From NCBI GenBank assembly GCA_965284315.1, contig OZ260072.1:372001-436000 (forward strand): a DNA stretch of 64,000 nt, given 5' to 3'. The stretch comes from PCRC01 sp017848435. Lineage in GTDB: Bacteria; Pseudomonadota; Gammaproteobacteria; Burkholderiales; Burkholderiaceae_C. A program made the translations under genes and the position numbers. Under the pieces are notes generated by a model that saw only the letters and a list, made by a program, of their open reading frames with translations, was not told the origin of the DNA and searched no databases. Shown one piece after another: positions 8,937 through 17,523 of this stretch; position 1 is the stretch's first letter, and each line of letters opens with the position of its first letter.

Positions 8937-9129
8937 TAGTCTCGTTTGTTAGTTATGTCAAACAGGAAGAGTTTAGTTTGTCAGCTTTTGATAGCCAGTA
9001 ATAGTTTCCCAACGCGCTTTGGCGTTCGACAGCTGTCAGCCTGAAGCCGCCGAAACCAGTCAAACGCAATCCTCCCCTCGCCCACACAGCCTCGCCCTCA
9101 GCGGCATTGCACTCCCCGATAATTCGGCA

Positions 9130-10512
9130 ATGGCTTCTGCAGAATCACATCAAGGCACAGCGCCCCGTGCTGGCCAACCCCACATCGTCATCATCGGCTG
9201 TGGCTTCGGCGGTCTCGAAACTGCCAAGGCGCTGGCGGGCGAGGCGGTGTCGGTCACGCTGATCGACCGCACCAACCACCATTTGTTCCAGCCGCTGCTG
9301 TACCAAGTGGCCACGGCGGGGTTGTCGGCGCCGTCCATTGCAGCGCCGACGCGGCATTTGTTCCGTGACCAAGCCAACCTCACCACGCTGATGGGCGAGG
9401 TGACGCACATTGATCTGGCGGCGCGCACGGTGGCGCTGCGCAACGGGCAGATGCTGCCGTACGACCAGTTGGTGGTGGCCGCGGGCGCCACGCACAGCTA
9501 CTTTGGCCACGACGACTGGGCCACGCATGCGCCGGGCCTGAAGACGCTGGAAGACGCGTTCGAGATCCGCCGCCGCATCCTGCTGGCTTTTGAGGCGGCC
9601 GAGCGCGAGGAAGACCCGGCCCGCCGCGCCGCGCTGATGAACTTTGTGGTGATTGGCGCCGGCCCCACCGGCGTGGAAATGGCGGGCACGATGGCCGAGA
9701 TTGCGCGGCACACGCTGCCGGGCGAGTTCCGCCGCATCGACCCGGCCCAGGCCCGCGTGATGCTGGTGGAAGGCGGGCCGCGTGTGCTGCTGGCCATGCC
9801 CGACGAACTGAGCGAAAAAGCCCGCCAACAACTGGAAAAGCTGGGCGTGGAGGTGCGGCTGAATGCGCGGGTCACGGGCATTGACGCGGGTGGTTTGTGG
9901 ATCGAATCGGCCTCTGGCCAGCCAGCGCCCGACCTTGCCCGCTACCGCATTGAGAGCGGGTGCATGGTGTGGGCGGCCGGGGTGGCGGCTTCGCCGCTGG
10001 GCCGGCTGCTGGCCGCGCAGCTGCCGGAGGGCGACGCGCTGATCGACCGTGCAGGCCGGGTGAAGGTCACGCCCGAGCTCACGCTGCCGGGCCACCCGGA
10101 GGTGGCGGTGGTGGGCGATTTGGCGGCGGCCATGAGCCACGTGCCGGGCAAAGAGCCGCGGCCGGTACCGGGCGTTTCACCCGGCGCCAAGCAAATGGGG
10201 CGCTGCGTTGCGGCCAACATCCGCCGCACGCTGCGCGGCGAGCCGGTGCAGGCCTTTCGCTACAGCGACTACGGCAACCTTGCCACCATTGGCCGCAACG
10301 CGGCGGTGGTGGACCTGGCCACGCCCATGGGCCACTGGCGCTTCAGCGGCTACTTTGCGTGGCTGTTCTGGCTGTTTGCCCACGTCTACTTTTTGATCGG
10401 CTTCCGCAACCGCACGGTGGTGATGATCGACTGGGCGTCGGCCTACTTCAGCTTCCAGCGGCAGGCCCGGGTGGTGGCGGGCGGCGAACCGGCCGCGCAC
10501 CCGGACGCTTGA
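9130..10512 (+). CDS. Type II NADH dehydrogenase (NDH-2, NAD(P)/FAD oxidoreductase)
   Basis: 460 residues from the chosen ATG. A non-proton-pumping NADH:quinone oxidoreductase: an FAD-binding Rossmann motif at the N-terminus (IVIIGCGFGGLETAKAL), RTNHHLFQPLLYQVATAGLS, and an NADH-binding Rossmann motif in the middle (FVVIGAGPTGVEMAG). The C-terminal amphipathic/hydrophobic membrane anchor is YFAWLFWLFAHVYFLIGF. It feeds electrons from NADH to the quinone pool on the inner face of the membrane. The frame is open upstream to a TTG at 9019, but the extra residues have no family counterpart. No strong ribosome binding site was found for either start, so the start is uncertain. Confidence 0.92.
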   Translation: MASAESHQGTAPRAGQPHIVIIGCGFGGLETAKALAGEAVSVTLIDRTNHHLFQPLLYQVATAGLSAPSIAAPTRHLFRDQANLTTLMGEVTHIDLAARTVALRNGQMLPYDQLVVAAGATHSYFGHDDWATHAPGLKTLEDAFEIRRRILLAFEAAEREEDPARRAALMNFVVIGAGPTGVEMAGTMAEIARHTLPGEFRRIDPAQARVMLVEGGPRVLLAMPDELSEKARQQLEKLGVEVRLNARVTGIDAGGLWIESASGQPAPDLARYRIESGCMVWAAGVAASPLGRLLAAQLPEGDALIDRAGRVKVTPELTLPGHPEVAVVGDLAAAMSHVPGKEPRPVPGVSPGAKQMGRCVAANIRRTLRGEPVQAFRYSDYGNLATIGRNAAVVDLATPMGHWRFSGYFAWLFWLFAHVYFLIGFRNRTVVMIDWASAYFSFQRQARVVAGGEPAAHPDA

Positions 10513-10571
10513 GCCCACCGCCCCGCGCCTGCCCGCCGCTGCGCCCGGGTGGTGGCACCAGCCCCCAAAGT

Positions 10572-11006
10572 TCAGGCCGCTTTGGCGAGCGGCTCGATGG
10601 CCAAGGACTCACGCAGGTCACGCAGCAATGCGGTGGCGGCAGACTCGGTCAGGCTGCGGGGATCGAAGCTGTCAGAGACACCGTGCCGCAGCAACACGGC
10701 CCGGTTCACGGCGTGGGCGGCCACAAAGCCCATGGACCAGTGGGCGTACTGCCGCTGGGCGATGGAGGCGAAGCGGATGAGCGCGAAATCGGTGTGGCGG
10801 GGGTCCGCCATCAAGCGGGGCAACAGGCGTTTCAGCTGATTCCGGTCGCCTTCAATGACCTGCAGAAAGTACTGGTGGTCAAACACCAGCAACCCCGTCA
10901 GCCCATGGCGGGCGTTGAACTGGCGCGCGGCGTGCAGGATGTCGGTCACCGTGCCTGGTCTCAGCGGGTCAGCGACTTTGCTGGCGTAAATCATTTCGAC
11001 AAGCAT
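10572..11006 (-). CDS. BLUF domain blue-light photoreceptor
   Basis: 144 residues, a stand-alone BLUF domain with a short C-terminal helical extension. Recognisable features are the N-terminal strand MLVEMIYAS with the flavin-adjacent Tyr, the helix with the FAD-binding Asn (AARQFNARHGLTGLLVF), and YFLQVIEGDRNQLKRLLPRL. These proteins bind FAD and switch hydrogen bonding around it upon blue light, usually passing the signal to a partner protein. There is no fused output domain and no GGDEF/EAL gene beside it, so the output is unknown. The start at 11006 is preceded by AAAGG. The gene is convergent with the NDH-2 gene. Confidence 0.9.
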   Translation of the reverse strand: MLVEMIYASKVADPLRPGTVTDILHAARQFNARHGLTGLLVFDHQYFLQVIEGDRNQLKRLLPRLMADPRHTDFALIRFASIAQRQYAHWSMGFVAAHAVNRAVLLRHGVSDSFDPRSLTESAATALLRDLRESLAIEPLAKAA

Positions 11007-11193
11007 GGGGGCCTTTCGGTGGTGAACGGGGGGACGATCCAAACGCCCGGCTGGGCGCAGTGACGCAGACGGGACCCACAGAAGCCAAGGGCTTCAAGGC
11101 GTCCCGCTCCCCCCGTTTTCGATCACAACCGTCGCCACTGGATAGTGGTAAACCCGTTTCTGCCGGGCGACCCGCCCTGTGCGCCAGACCGCG

Positions 11194-12912
11194 TCAGGGT
11201 GGCGGCACCGGGGCCTCGGCCTCCTGCAGCTGGCGCCACATCACCTTGCCGCTGCCGCTTTTGGGCAGGGCCGTGGCGAACTGCACCACCCGCGGCGCCT
11301 TGTACACCGCCATGTGCGCGTGGCACCAGGCCACGATGTCGGCCTCGGTGGTGGCCTCGAAACCGGCGCGTTTCACCACCACCGCCTTGACCGACTGGCC
11401 GCGGTAAGCGTCGGGCGTGGCGATCACGCAGGCTTCCTGGATGGCGGGGTGGCGGAACATCAGCGCCTCCACCTCGGCCGGCCAGACCTTGAAGCCCGAC
11501 GCGTTGATCATGCGTTTGAGCCGGTCGGTCAGAAAGAAATAGCCGTCTTCGTCCACATGGCCCAGGTCGCCGGTACGGAAGAACGTCTTGCCATCGAACT
11601 CGATGAACACTTGGGCGGTGGCCTCGGGCCGTTTCCAATAGCCGCGAAACACCTGCGGCCCGCACACGATGATCTCACCCTGCGTGCCTTGGGGCAGCTC
11701 CTGCAGCGTGTCGGGGTCGATGATGCGCGCGTCGGTGCTGACGAAGGGAATGCCCAGGCACTGCTGCTTGGTGCCGTCCGGCGGGTTGCTGTGCGAGGGG
11801 GCGGCGGTCTCGGTCAGGCCGTAGCCTTCGCTGTAGCGCAGGCCGTACTGCTCAAACAACCGCTGCGCCACCGCCTGCGGCATGGCCGCGCCGCCACCGC
11901 CAATGTAGAGCAGGCTGGAGAGGTCGTACTCGGCAAAACGTGGGCTGGCCAAGAGGTCGATCACCATGGTGGGGATGTTGGTCCAGTGCGTCACACGCCA
12001 ATGCGAGATCAGCCAGCCGGCCAGGTCACGGTCCCAGCGCGGCATGATGACCAGCGTGGTGCCGCCGTAGATGGAGGTGTGCATGCCCGACACCATGCCG
12101 GTGATGTGGAACATGGGCACCACCGACAGCATGACGTTCTGCGCGTTGCCGCCCACCCACAGACTGGCCGCCACCGCGTTGTGCATCACGCCCGAGTGCG
12201 GGTGCATGCAGCCCTTGGGCAGGCCGGTGGTGCCGCTGGTGTAGGGCAGCAGGGCCAGGTCGTCGGGGCCGGTGGTCAGTTTGGGCACGGGGGCCGTGCA
12301 GGCCACGGCAGCCGCCCATGCATGCACCTCGCCACCGGCCAGCGCTGGCAGCGGGTGCCGCGTCAGCAGCCAGTCGCGCCAGGCTGGCGGTGGCGCACCG
12401 GGGCCGCTGACTGCAGCGTCGAAGGCGTCGGTGAACTGCGTGACCACCATGTGCCGCAAGCGCTCGGCGGCGGGCAGGCCCCCATTGCTGCGGGCCAGCT
12501 CGGCGGCCAGGTCGCCGGTGGTCAGCGCGACTTTGGCGTCGGGGTCGGTGATGTAGTGCTGCAGCTCTTCGGCGCGGTTCATCGGGTTCACCGGCACCAC
12601 CACCGCGTTGGCGCGCAGGATGGCGAAATGCGCAATGACGAGCTGTGGGCAGTTCTGCATCAGCAGCAGCACGCGGTCGCCCTTTTGCACACCGCACTGC
12701 GCCAGAAACGCCGCCAGCCGTTCGGCCTGGTCGTGCACCTCGGCATAGCTGAGCACACGCCCAAAAAACACCAGCGCCGGTTTGTGGGGGTAGCGCAGCG
12801 CGTTGACCGCGAGGTTGTGCCACAGCGACGTGGCGGGCGGTGTGATCTGGTGCGGCAGGCGCTTGGGCCAGAAGCGGTGGTGCGCCGGCGCGGGACGTGC
12901 CTCTGAACTCAT
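11194..12912 (-). CDS. AMP-forming acyl-CoA synthetase (long-chain fatty acid CoA ligase family)
   Basis: 572 residues. An ANL-superfamily ligase that activates a carboxylic acid as acyl-AMP and transfers it to CoA. Motifs: the P-loop LPYTSGTTGLPKG, the acyl-binding SEGYGLTETA, the hinge region YFFLTDRLKRMINASG followed by FKVWPAEVE, and the C-terminal catalytic lysine in LPKSGSGKVMWRQL. The sequence resembles FadD-type medium/long-chain ligases, but aryl or branched acids cannot be excluded. The start at 12912 is preceded by CGAGGAGCCACCCGC, a good site. The gene is not visibly in an operon. Confidence 0.9.
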   Translation of the reverse strand: MSSEARPAPAHHRFWPKRLPHQITPPATSLWHNLAVNALRYPHKPALVFFGRVLSYAEVHDQAERLAAFLAQCGVQKGDRVLLLMQNCPQLVIAHFAILRANAVVVPVNPMNRAEELQHYITDPDAKVALTTGDLAAELARSNGGLPAAERLRHMVVTQFTDAFDAAVSGPGAPPPAWRDWLLTRHPLPALAGGEVHAWAAAVACTAPVPKLTTGPDDLALLPYTSGTTGLPKGCMHPHSGVMHNAVAASLWVGGNAQNVMLSVVPMFHITGMVSGMHTSIYGGTTLVIMPRWDRDLAGWLISHWRVTHWTNIPTMVIDLLASPRFAEYDLSSLLYIGGGGAAMPQAVAQRLFEQYGLRYSEGYGLTETAAPSHSNPPDGTKQQCLGIPFVSTDARIIDPDTLQELPQGTQGEIIVCGPQVFRGYWKRPEATAQVFIEFDGKTFFRTGDLGHVDEDGYFFLTDRLKRMINASGFKVWPAEVEALMFRHPAIQEACVIATPDAYRGQSVKAVVVKRAGFEATTEADIVAWCHAHMAVYKAPRVVQFATALPKSGSGKVMWRQLQEAEAPVPPP

Positions 12913-13008
12913 GCGGGTGGCTCCTCGGCTGGGGCTGACGGGTCTGCCACCAAGCATACGACAGCGCCATGCGCTGCGGTGCGCGGGCTGTCGCGTGCGG
13001 GCCAGCCA

Positions 13009-13047
13009 AAACAAAAGGCCTGGCTGCTCGCGCAACCAGGCCTTTGG
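13009..13047 (-). terminator. Rho-independent terminator after the OmpA-family gene
   Basis: A ten-base-pair stem (AAAGGCCTGG at 13014-13023 with CCAGGCCTTT at 13036-13045) closes a 12-base loop. On the minus strand it is followed by TTTTGTTTTGG. It lies just beyond the stop of the OmpA-family gene at 13064 and before the acyl-CoA ligase gene start, so it separates the two transcripts. Confidence 0.8.
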
Positions 13048-13063
13048 CGGGGAATGGGTCAGC

Positions 13064-13675
13064 TTAGGAAAGAACCAGCAGCACCACGCGGCGGTTCTGT
13101 GCGTTGGCGTCGCGGCCCTTGCCCTTGACGGCGGGCAGGCTGCTGCCGTAGCTGATGGTGCCCATGCGGTGCAGCGGGATGCCCAGGCCATAGAGCGCGT
13201 CGCGCACGGCTTCGGCACGGCGCAGGCCGAGCTGTTTGTTGTAGGTCTTGTCGCCCCGGGCGTCGGTGTGGCCCTGGATTTCAATGAAGGCGTTTTTGTT
13301 CTCGGTCTTGAGCTTGTTGGCCAGTTGTTCCAGTGCGGCAAACGCTGGCTCGCCCATGGTGGCGGTGTTGGCGCCAAACTTGTACTGGTCGTCGGTCAGC
13401 GTCACTTCGTACAGCAGCTTGCCTTCGGCCAGGCGGTGTGCGGCGTTGGCGCGGTCCAGGGCTTCCTGGCCCAGTTTGGCGGCGCTGGCGAGGTCACCCT
13501 CGGCTTTGGCCACACGGCCGTCGAGCGAGTTGAGCCGGGTGTCCAGGCGCATCAGGTCGCCGTTGACGCGGGTGGTCAGGGCGTCGTTCTGTTCGTTCAC
13601 ATAGCCCTTGGTGGCGCAGCCAGACAACACCAGCAACAAACCAGCGGCGATCAGGGGAAGAGAAGAGACTTTCAC
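13064..13675 (-). CDS. OmpA-family peptidoglycan-associated lipoprotein
   Basis: 203 residues. The N-terminus is a lipoprotein signal with lipobox LLVLSGC, so Cys19 would be lipidated. It is followed by an alanine-rich helical/coiled-coil region (about residues 25-85). The C-terminal OmpA domain binds peptidoglycan: IEIQGHTDARGDKTYNKQLG, LRRAEAVRDAL and a closing NRRVVLLV strand. The protein thus tethers the outer membrane to the cell wall. The start is a GTG at 13675 with CAAGGAC upstream. It is monocistronic, ending at a strong terminator. Confidence 0.9.
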   Translation of the reverse strand: MKVSSLPLIAAGLLLVLSGCATKGYVNEQNDALTTRVNGDLMRLDTRLNSLDGRVAKAEGDLASAAKLGQEALDRANAAHRLAEGKLLYEVTLTDDQYKFGANTATMGEPAFAALEQLANKLKTENKNAFIEIQGHTDARGDKTYNKQLGLRRAEAVRDALYGLGIPLHRMGTISYGSSLPAVKGKGRDANAQNRRVVLLVLS

Positions 13676-13853
13676 TGCAGCGTGTCCTTGATGAAAACAA
13701 AGGGGCGGGACGGATAACGGTTGTGATCCAGTCTATCACCGCCCTCACAAGGCCCTGGGCACAGCGGCGGTACATTGCAGTACTTTTTACCGCATTTTTA
13801 CGTTTACAAACACCTTGGCCCGGTGTGCGGGGCAGCGGATGCCAGCGCACCAT

Positions 13854-13924
13854 TTGCTATCATTTAAATAGCTGACTTTGCAGACTTCACTAAGGCGCAG
13901 GCCTGTTTTTGCTTGAAATTCCCG
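13854..13924. repeat. Dispersed intergenic repeat, copy A
   Basis: One of four related segments of about 60-70 bp in the window, all in the same orientation. The shared skeleton is ATAGCTGA, a variable 8-10 bases, TTCAC(T/C)AAGGC, a variable 4-6 bases, GCCGATTTGGC (here GCCTGTTTTTGC) and TGAAA. This copy lies in the 318 bp between the OmpA-family gene and the divergent small gene at 13994. The rest of that interval shows nothing else that can be named. Confidence 0.65.
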
Positions 13925-13993
13925 TCCTGACGCGCTGAAATCGCCTCTCCGGGCGTTTCCTTGAGCCTTTTCTACCCTTTTTGCCAACCAACG

Positions 13994-14293
13994 ATGACCG
14001 ACACCCCACACCCCACCCACCCGGCCTGGCACCGGCTTGACGCGGCTTTCCAGCAGGTGCGCCAAGGCCAGTTGGCCGTGACCGCGTTTTCCACCGCCTG
14101 CCGGCAGGAAACGGCCTGGCTGGACGCACTGCCCCCGCGTTACCCCGAGGTGTTGCTGCAGTTGCTGGACCGGCTGGAATCGAGCGCGCTGTTCTCGGAA
14201 GAAAGCTGCTCGTTCAGCCAAAAAGAGCTGTTCGACAGCCTGCAGCTCTGGCTCGACAAAGCCAGAACCCAGCCCACGCCGCGCGCCACCTGA
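13994..14293 (+). CDS. Small conserved-looking hypothetical protein
   Basis: 99 residues, not recognised. It is soluble and helical, with no signal peptide, rich in Leu, Gln and Glu, with segments such as WHRLDAAFQQVRQGQ and LLDRLESSALFSEES. The coding look is good (high third-position GC and no other long frame of quality). It ends only two bases before the stop codon of the convergent CDF transporter gene. The ATG at 13994 follows an ACCAACG context without a strong ribosome binding site. No function can be proposed. Confidence 0.6.
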   Translation: MTDTPHPTHPAWHRLDAAFQQVRQGQLAVTAFSTACRQETAWLDALPPRYPEVLLQLLDRLESSALFSEESCSFSQKELFDSLQLWLDKARTQPTPRAT

Positions 14294-14295
14294 GC

Positions 14296-15231
14296 TCAGG
14301 CGCGGGTGGCGGTGCCCGGTGGCGTGGCATTGACCTCCACCAACACATGCACCAGCCGCGTTTCGGCCAGCAGCTGTGCGCGGTAATCGGCGGGCGTCAG
14401 CCCGCTGGCGGTGACCAGGCTCACCTCGCAGGCAAAGGCGTTGCCACCGACGCGTGACAGGTGCAGGTCGGTGACGCGGGTGCGGGCGTCGGCCTGCAGC
14501 GTGCGGCGCACGGTGTCGGCCAGCGGGTGGTCCATTTCGCGGTCCAGCAGGATGCGGGCGCTCTCGGCCAGCAGGCCCTTGGCCCACAGCACAATCAGCG
14601 CCGCGCCCAGCAGGCCAATCAGCGGGTCGGCCTGGGCCCAGTTCAGGTACTTGCCCAGCAGCAGGGCGACGATGGCCAGCACCGAGGTGGCGGCGTCGGC
14701 GGCCACGTGCAGGTAGGCGGCCTTCAGGTTCACGTCGTGCCCGTGGGGGTGCGCATGGCCGTGGGCATGGCTGTGGCCATGGTCCGTGTCTGACTGCGCC
14801 GAGGGCGGCCGCAGCACCAGCACACACACCAGGTTCACCACCAGCCCCAGCACCGCCAGCCAGAGCGACTGGTCGTAAGCCACCGGCTGCGGGTTGAAAA
14901 GCCGCGCCACCGACTCCACCAGCACCGCCAGCGCCACCAGGCCCAGCAGCACCGCGCTGGTGTAGGCGCCCAGCACCTCGATCTTCCACGGCCCGAGCGA
15001 GTAGCGTGGGTCTTGCGCGAAGCGGCGCGACAGCATGTAGGCCACCGCGCTCACACCCACCGCCAGCGCATGGGTGCCCATGTGCCAGCCATCGGCCAGC
15101 AGCGCCATGGAACCCCACCACCAGCCGCCGGCCACCTCCAGCACCATCATCACCAGCGTGATGCCCACCACCACCCAGGTGCGCCGCTCGGTGGCGCGGG
15201 TGTCGGTCAGGAAGTCGTGGCTATGGGTCAT
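14296..15231 (-). CDS. CDF-family cation efflux protein (DmeF-like, Co/Ni/Zn)
   Basis: 311 residues with six predicted transmembrane segments and a C-terminal cytoplasmic domain. The first metal site is in LLADGWHMGTHALAVG (TM2) and the second in HVAADAATSVLAI (TM5). A His-rich loop (HGHSHAHGHAHPHGH) lies between TM4 and TM5. The D-x-x-H-M-x-T-H pattern is characteristic of the DmeF branch, which exports cobalt and nickel, although zinc transport is possible. It acts in the inner membrane as a proton/metal antiporter. The N-terminus MTHSHDFL is preceded by CTCCC-rich sequence; the start is the only good ATG. It is divergent from the copper cluster that follows. Confidence 0.9.
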   Translation of the reverse strand: MTHSHDFLTDTRATERRTWVVVGITLVMMVLEVAGGWWWGSMALLADGWHMGTHALAVGVSAVAYMLSRRFAQDPRYSLGPWKIEVLGAYTSAVLLGLVALAVLVESVARLFNPQPVAYDQSLWLAVLGLVVNLVCVLVLRPPSAQSDTDHGHSHAHGHAHPHGHDVNLKAAYLHVAADAATSVLAIVALLLGKYLNWAQADPLIGLLGAALIVLWAKGLLAESARILLDREMDHPLADTVRRTLQADARTRVTDLHLSRVGGNAFACEVSLVTASGLTPADYRAQLLAETRLVHVLVEVNATPPGTATRA

Positions 15232-15327
15232 GGGAGGGGTTGGAGGCGGGACAATGCCGCCACGGGAACCAATCTGCGGGCCAGCTTATCATTCACATGG
15301 CTGTCTGCCAGCCCCGCCCCAATACCC

Positions 15328-15699
15328 ATGCGCCGCCTGTTGTTTGCCCTCACCATCGCCCTGCTGCTGTTGCGCGGCTGGGTGGGCAACGCCATGGCGG
15401 TGGAGATGGCGCTGGGGCATGGCCTGCTGAACCACGCTGCGGTAGCCATGGCCGCAAGCGACCCTGCGCAGCACACCGAGATGGGCATGCAGCACACCAT
15501 GGCGGCCGATGCCGAGGCCCACGACTGCTGCGGCGGCCAGCCCAGCTGCAGCTCGTGCGAGCTGTGCCACTTTGCCGCCGCGTGGTCGCTGGTGCCAGCC
15601 AGCCTGCACACACCGGGGCATGGCCCGTTTGTGGCGTCGCCCAGCCCTTCGCCGGCCAGCGCCACACCGGCGCCCGGGCTCAAGCCCCCCATTTCCTGA
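15328..15699 (+). CDS. Small His/Cys/Met-rich exported protein, first gene of copper cluster
   Basis: 123 residues. It has a hydrophobic N-terminal signal (MRRLLFALTIALLLLRGW), a Met/His-rich stretch (HTEMGMQHTM) and a Cys-rich cluster (HDCCGGQPSCSSCELCHFAA), then a Pro-rich tail. The composition is that of periplasmic metal-binding proteins found ahead of copper resistance operons (CopL-like or DUF2946-like), but no family is certain. It precedes the small secreted protein gene by 79 bp and shares its direction with the whole copper cluster. The ATG at 15328 was taken because it opens directly into the signal peptide. Confidence 0.65.
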   Translation: MRRLLFALTIALLLLRGWVGNAMAVEMALGHGLLNHAAVAMAASDPAQHTEMGMQHTMAADAEAHDCCGGQPSCSSCELCHFAAAWSLVPASLHTPGHGPFVASPSPSPASATPAPGLKPPIS

Positions 15700-15778
15700 G
15701 CGTACTGCCCGCAGTCCGTCCGCAGTCGCCCGGCCCCGCGCCGGTGCTGCGGGATGCCGTTCGCTTCAGGAGATTTTT

Positions 15779-16099
15779 ATGCACCACCTCACCTTCGTGC
15801 CCGCCCTGTTGGGCTTGGCATTGGCTGGGCCTGTGCTGGCCGAGCACACGCCACAGCATCGCCCGGCCCCACCGGCCATCACCGACCCGGCGGCCTTTGT
15901 GCCACCCGCCCGTTACCGTTCGGTGTTTGCCGACACGCCCACCGGCGTCGAGCAAGACAGCGTGGACTGGAAGAAAACCAACGCCGACGTGGGCGAATTT
16001 CGCAACGGCTTTGTCGACATACTGAAATGGGAGTCGGCACAAGAGGCCTTGAACAACCCCGGCACGGCGCCCACGGCCGCGCCGGTGCACCACCACTAG
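15779..16099 (+). CDS. Small secreted protein of the copper cluster
   Basis: 106 residues with a signal peptide (LTFVPALLGLALAGPVLA) and a short mature part. The mature part contains a conserved-looking region VDWKKTNADVGEFRNGFVDI followed by LKWE, and it ends in HHH. Proteins of this look commonly sit directly upstream of the TolC-type gene in copper-resistance clusters of Burkholderiales. Their role is not known to me; a periplasmic copper-binding or accessory function is inferred from position and His content. AGGAG lies just upstream of the ATG. The TolC-like gene begins 7 bp downstream. Confidence 0.72.
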   Translation: MHHLTFVPALLGLALAGPVLAEHTPQHRPAPPAITDPAAFVPPARYRSVFADTPTGVEQDSVDWKKTNADVGEFRNGFVDILKWESAQEALNNPGTAPTAAPVHHH

Positions 16100-16106
16100 G
16101 CCCGCC

Positions 16107-17522
16107 ATGGCATTCCAACCCACACTCATGGCCCTGGCCGTGCTGGCCCTGGCCGGCTGCACCACCATTGCACCCGACGGCCAGCGCAGCGGCGTGGCCC
16201 AGCTCACCCAGGGCAAGACCGGTGGGGTCGATGCCTCGCTGGCCGCACCCAATGCCGAGAGCGCCCAACGGGTGGCCGAGCTGCTGGCGCAACCCCTCAC
16301 CGGCGACACTGCGGTGCGGATTGCGCTGCTGAACAACCCGGGCTTGCAAGCCGCGTTCGCGCAACTCGCCATCAGCGACGCCGACCGTGTCCAGGCCGGG
16401 CGTTTGCCGAACCCGCACCTCGCCGTGGGTGCGTTCCGCGAAGGGCAGTTGCGCACCATCGAACGCACGCTGGGCTTTGACGTGCTGGGCCTGCTGACGT
16501 TGCCCTGGCGCAGCGCCTGGCAGAGCCAGCAAACCGAACTGGCCAAGCTGAAAGCCGCACAAGACGTGGTGCGGCTGGCCGCCGACACCCGCAAGGCCTG
16601 GGTCAACGCGGTGGCGGCACAGCAAACTGCCGCCTACATGCGCGACGTGAAAGAAGGCGCCGAAGCCGGTGGCGAACTGGCCCGCCGCATGGCGCGTGTG
16701 GGCAACTGGTCACGGCTGCGCCAGGCACAGGAACAGGTCAAGCTGGCCGACGCCACCGCCCAGCTGGCGCGTGCCGAGCTGGCGGCCAAAACCCACCGCG
16801 AACGGCTCATCCGCCTGATGGGCCTGTGGGGCACGCAAACCCACTTCACACTGGCCGAGCGCCTGCCCGACCTGCCCAAGGCGGCGCGCGACATCCACGA
16901 CGTGGAGGCCCAGGCCATTGCCCAGCGGCTGGACGTGAAAAGCGCGGTGGACGCGTCGCGCTACGTGGCCGGTTCGCTGGGCTACACCCAGGCAAGCGGC
17001 GTCATCAATGCGCTGGCCGTTTCCTACCAACGCAACACCACATTCAACAACGCCACCGGCGACCGAGACACCGAGCGTGGCTTCGAGCTGGAACTGGTGC
17101 TGCCGATCTTTGACTGGGGCAGCGCCCGCAACGCCAGAGCCGAGGCCATCTACATGCAGTCGGTCGCACAGGTCGCTGAGACCGCAGGCCAGGCGCGCAG
17201 CGAGGCCCGCGAGGCCTACTTTGCCTACCGCACCGCCTACGACCTGGCGGTGGCCTACCGCGACGAGGTGGTGCCGCTGCGCCAATTCATCACCGCAGAA
17301 ACCGTGCTGCGCTACAACGGCATGTTCGCCAGCGTCTGGGACCTGCTGGGCGAAACCGCCAAAAGCGTGCTGGCGGTCAACGCCGCCATCGAAGCCCAGC
17401 GCGACTTCTGGCTCGCTGACACCGACCTGCAGACCGCGCTGACCGCCACCTCGCCCGGCAGCCTGCAGCGCCTGTCAACCTACACCACCAGCACCGCCGC
17501 CGGCGACGCCAAGGAACACTGA
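16107..17522 (+). CDS. TolC-family outer-membrane efflux channel (lipoprotein)
   Basis: 471 residues. The signal ends in a lipobox (ALAVLALAGC), typical of OMF channels of the NodT/CusC branch. The long alpha-helical barrel repeats are visible (VAELLAQPLTGDTAVRIALL, LKAAQDVVRLAADTRKAWV, ELARRMARVGNWSRLRQAQE), as is the second repeat ending in RDFWLADTDLQTAL. No RND pump or adaptor gene lies next to it. Instead it is flanked by copper proteins, as in clusters where the channel accompanies a multicopper oxidase. The next gene starts 1 bp after the stop, so they are co-transcribed. Confidence 0.88.
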   Translation: MAFQPTLMALAVLALAGCTTIAPDGQRSGVAQLTQGKTGGVDASLAAPNAESAQRVAELLAQPLTGDTAVRIALLNNPGLQAAFAQLAISDADRVQAGRLPNPHLAVGAFREGQLRTIERTLGFDVLGLLTLPWRSAWQSQQTELAKLKAAQDVVRLAADTRKAWVNAVAAQQTAAYMRDVKEGAEAGGELARRMARVGNWSRLRQAQEQVKLADATAQLARAELAAKTHRERLIRLMGLWGTQTHFTLAERLPDLPKAARDIHDVEAQAIAQRLDVKSAVDASRYVAGSLGYTQASGVINALAVSYQRNTTFNNATGDRDTERGFELELVLPIFDWGSARNARAEAIYMQSVAQVAETAGQARSEAREAYFAYRTAYDLAVAYRDEVVPLRQFITAETVLRYNGMFASVWDLLGETAKSVLAVNAAIEAQRDFWLADTDLQTALTATSPGSLQRLSTYTTSTAAGDAKEH

Positions 17523-17523
17523 C

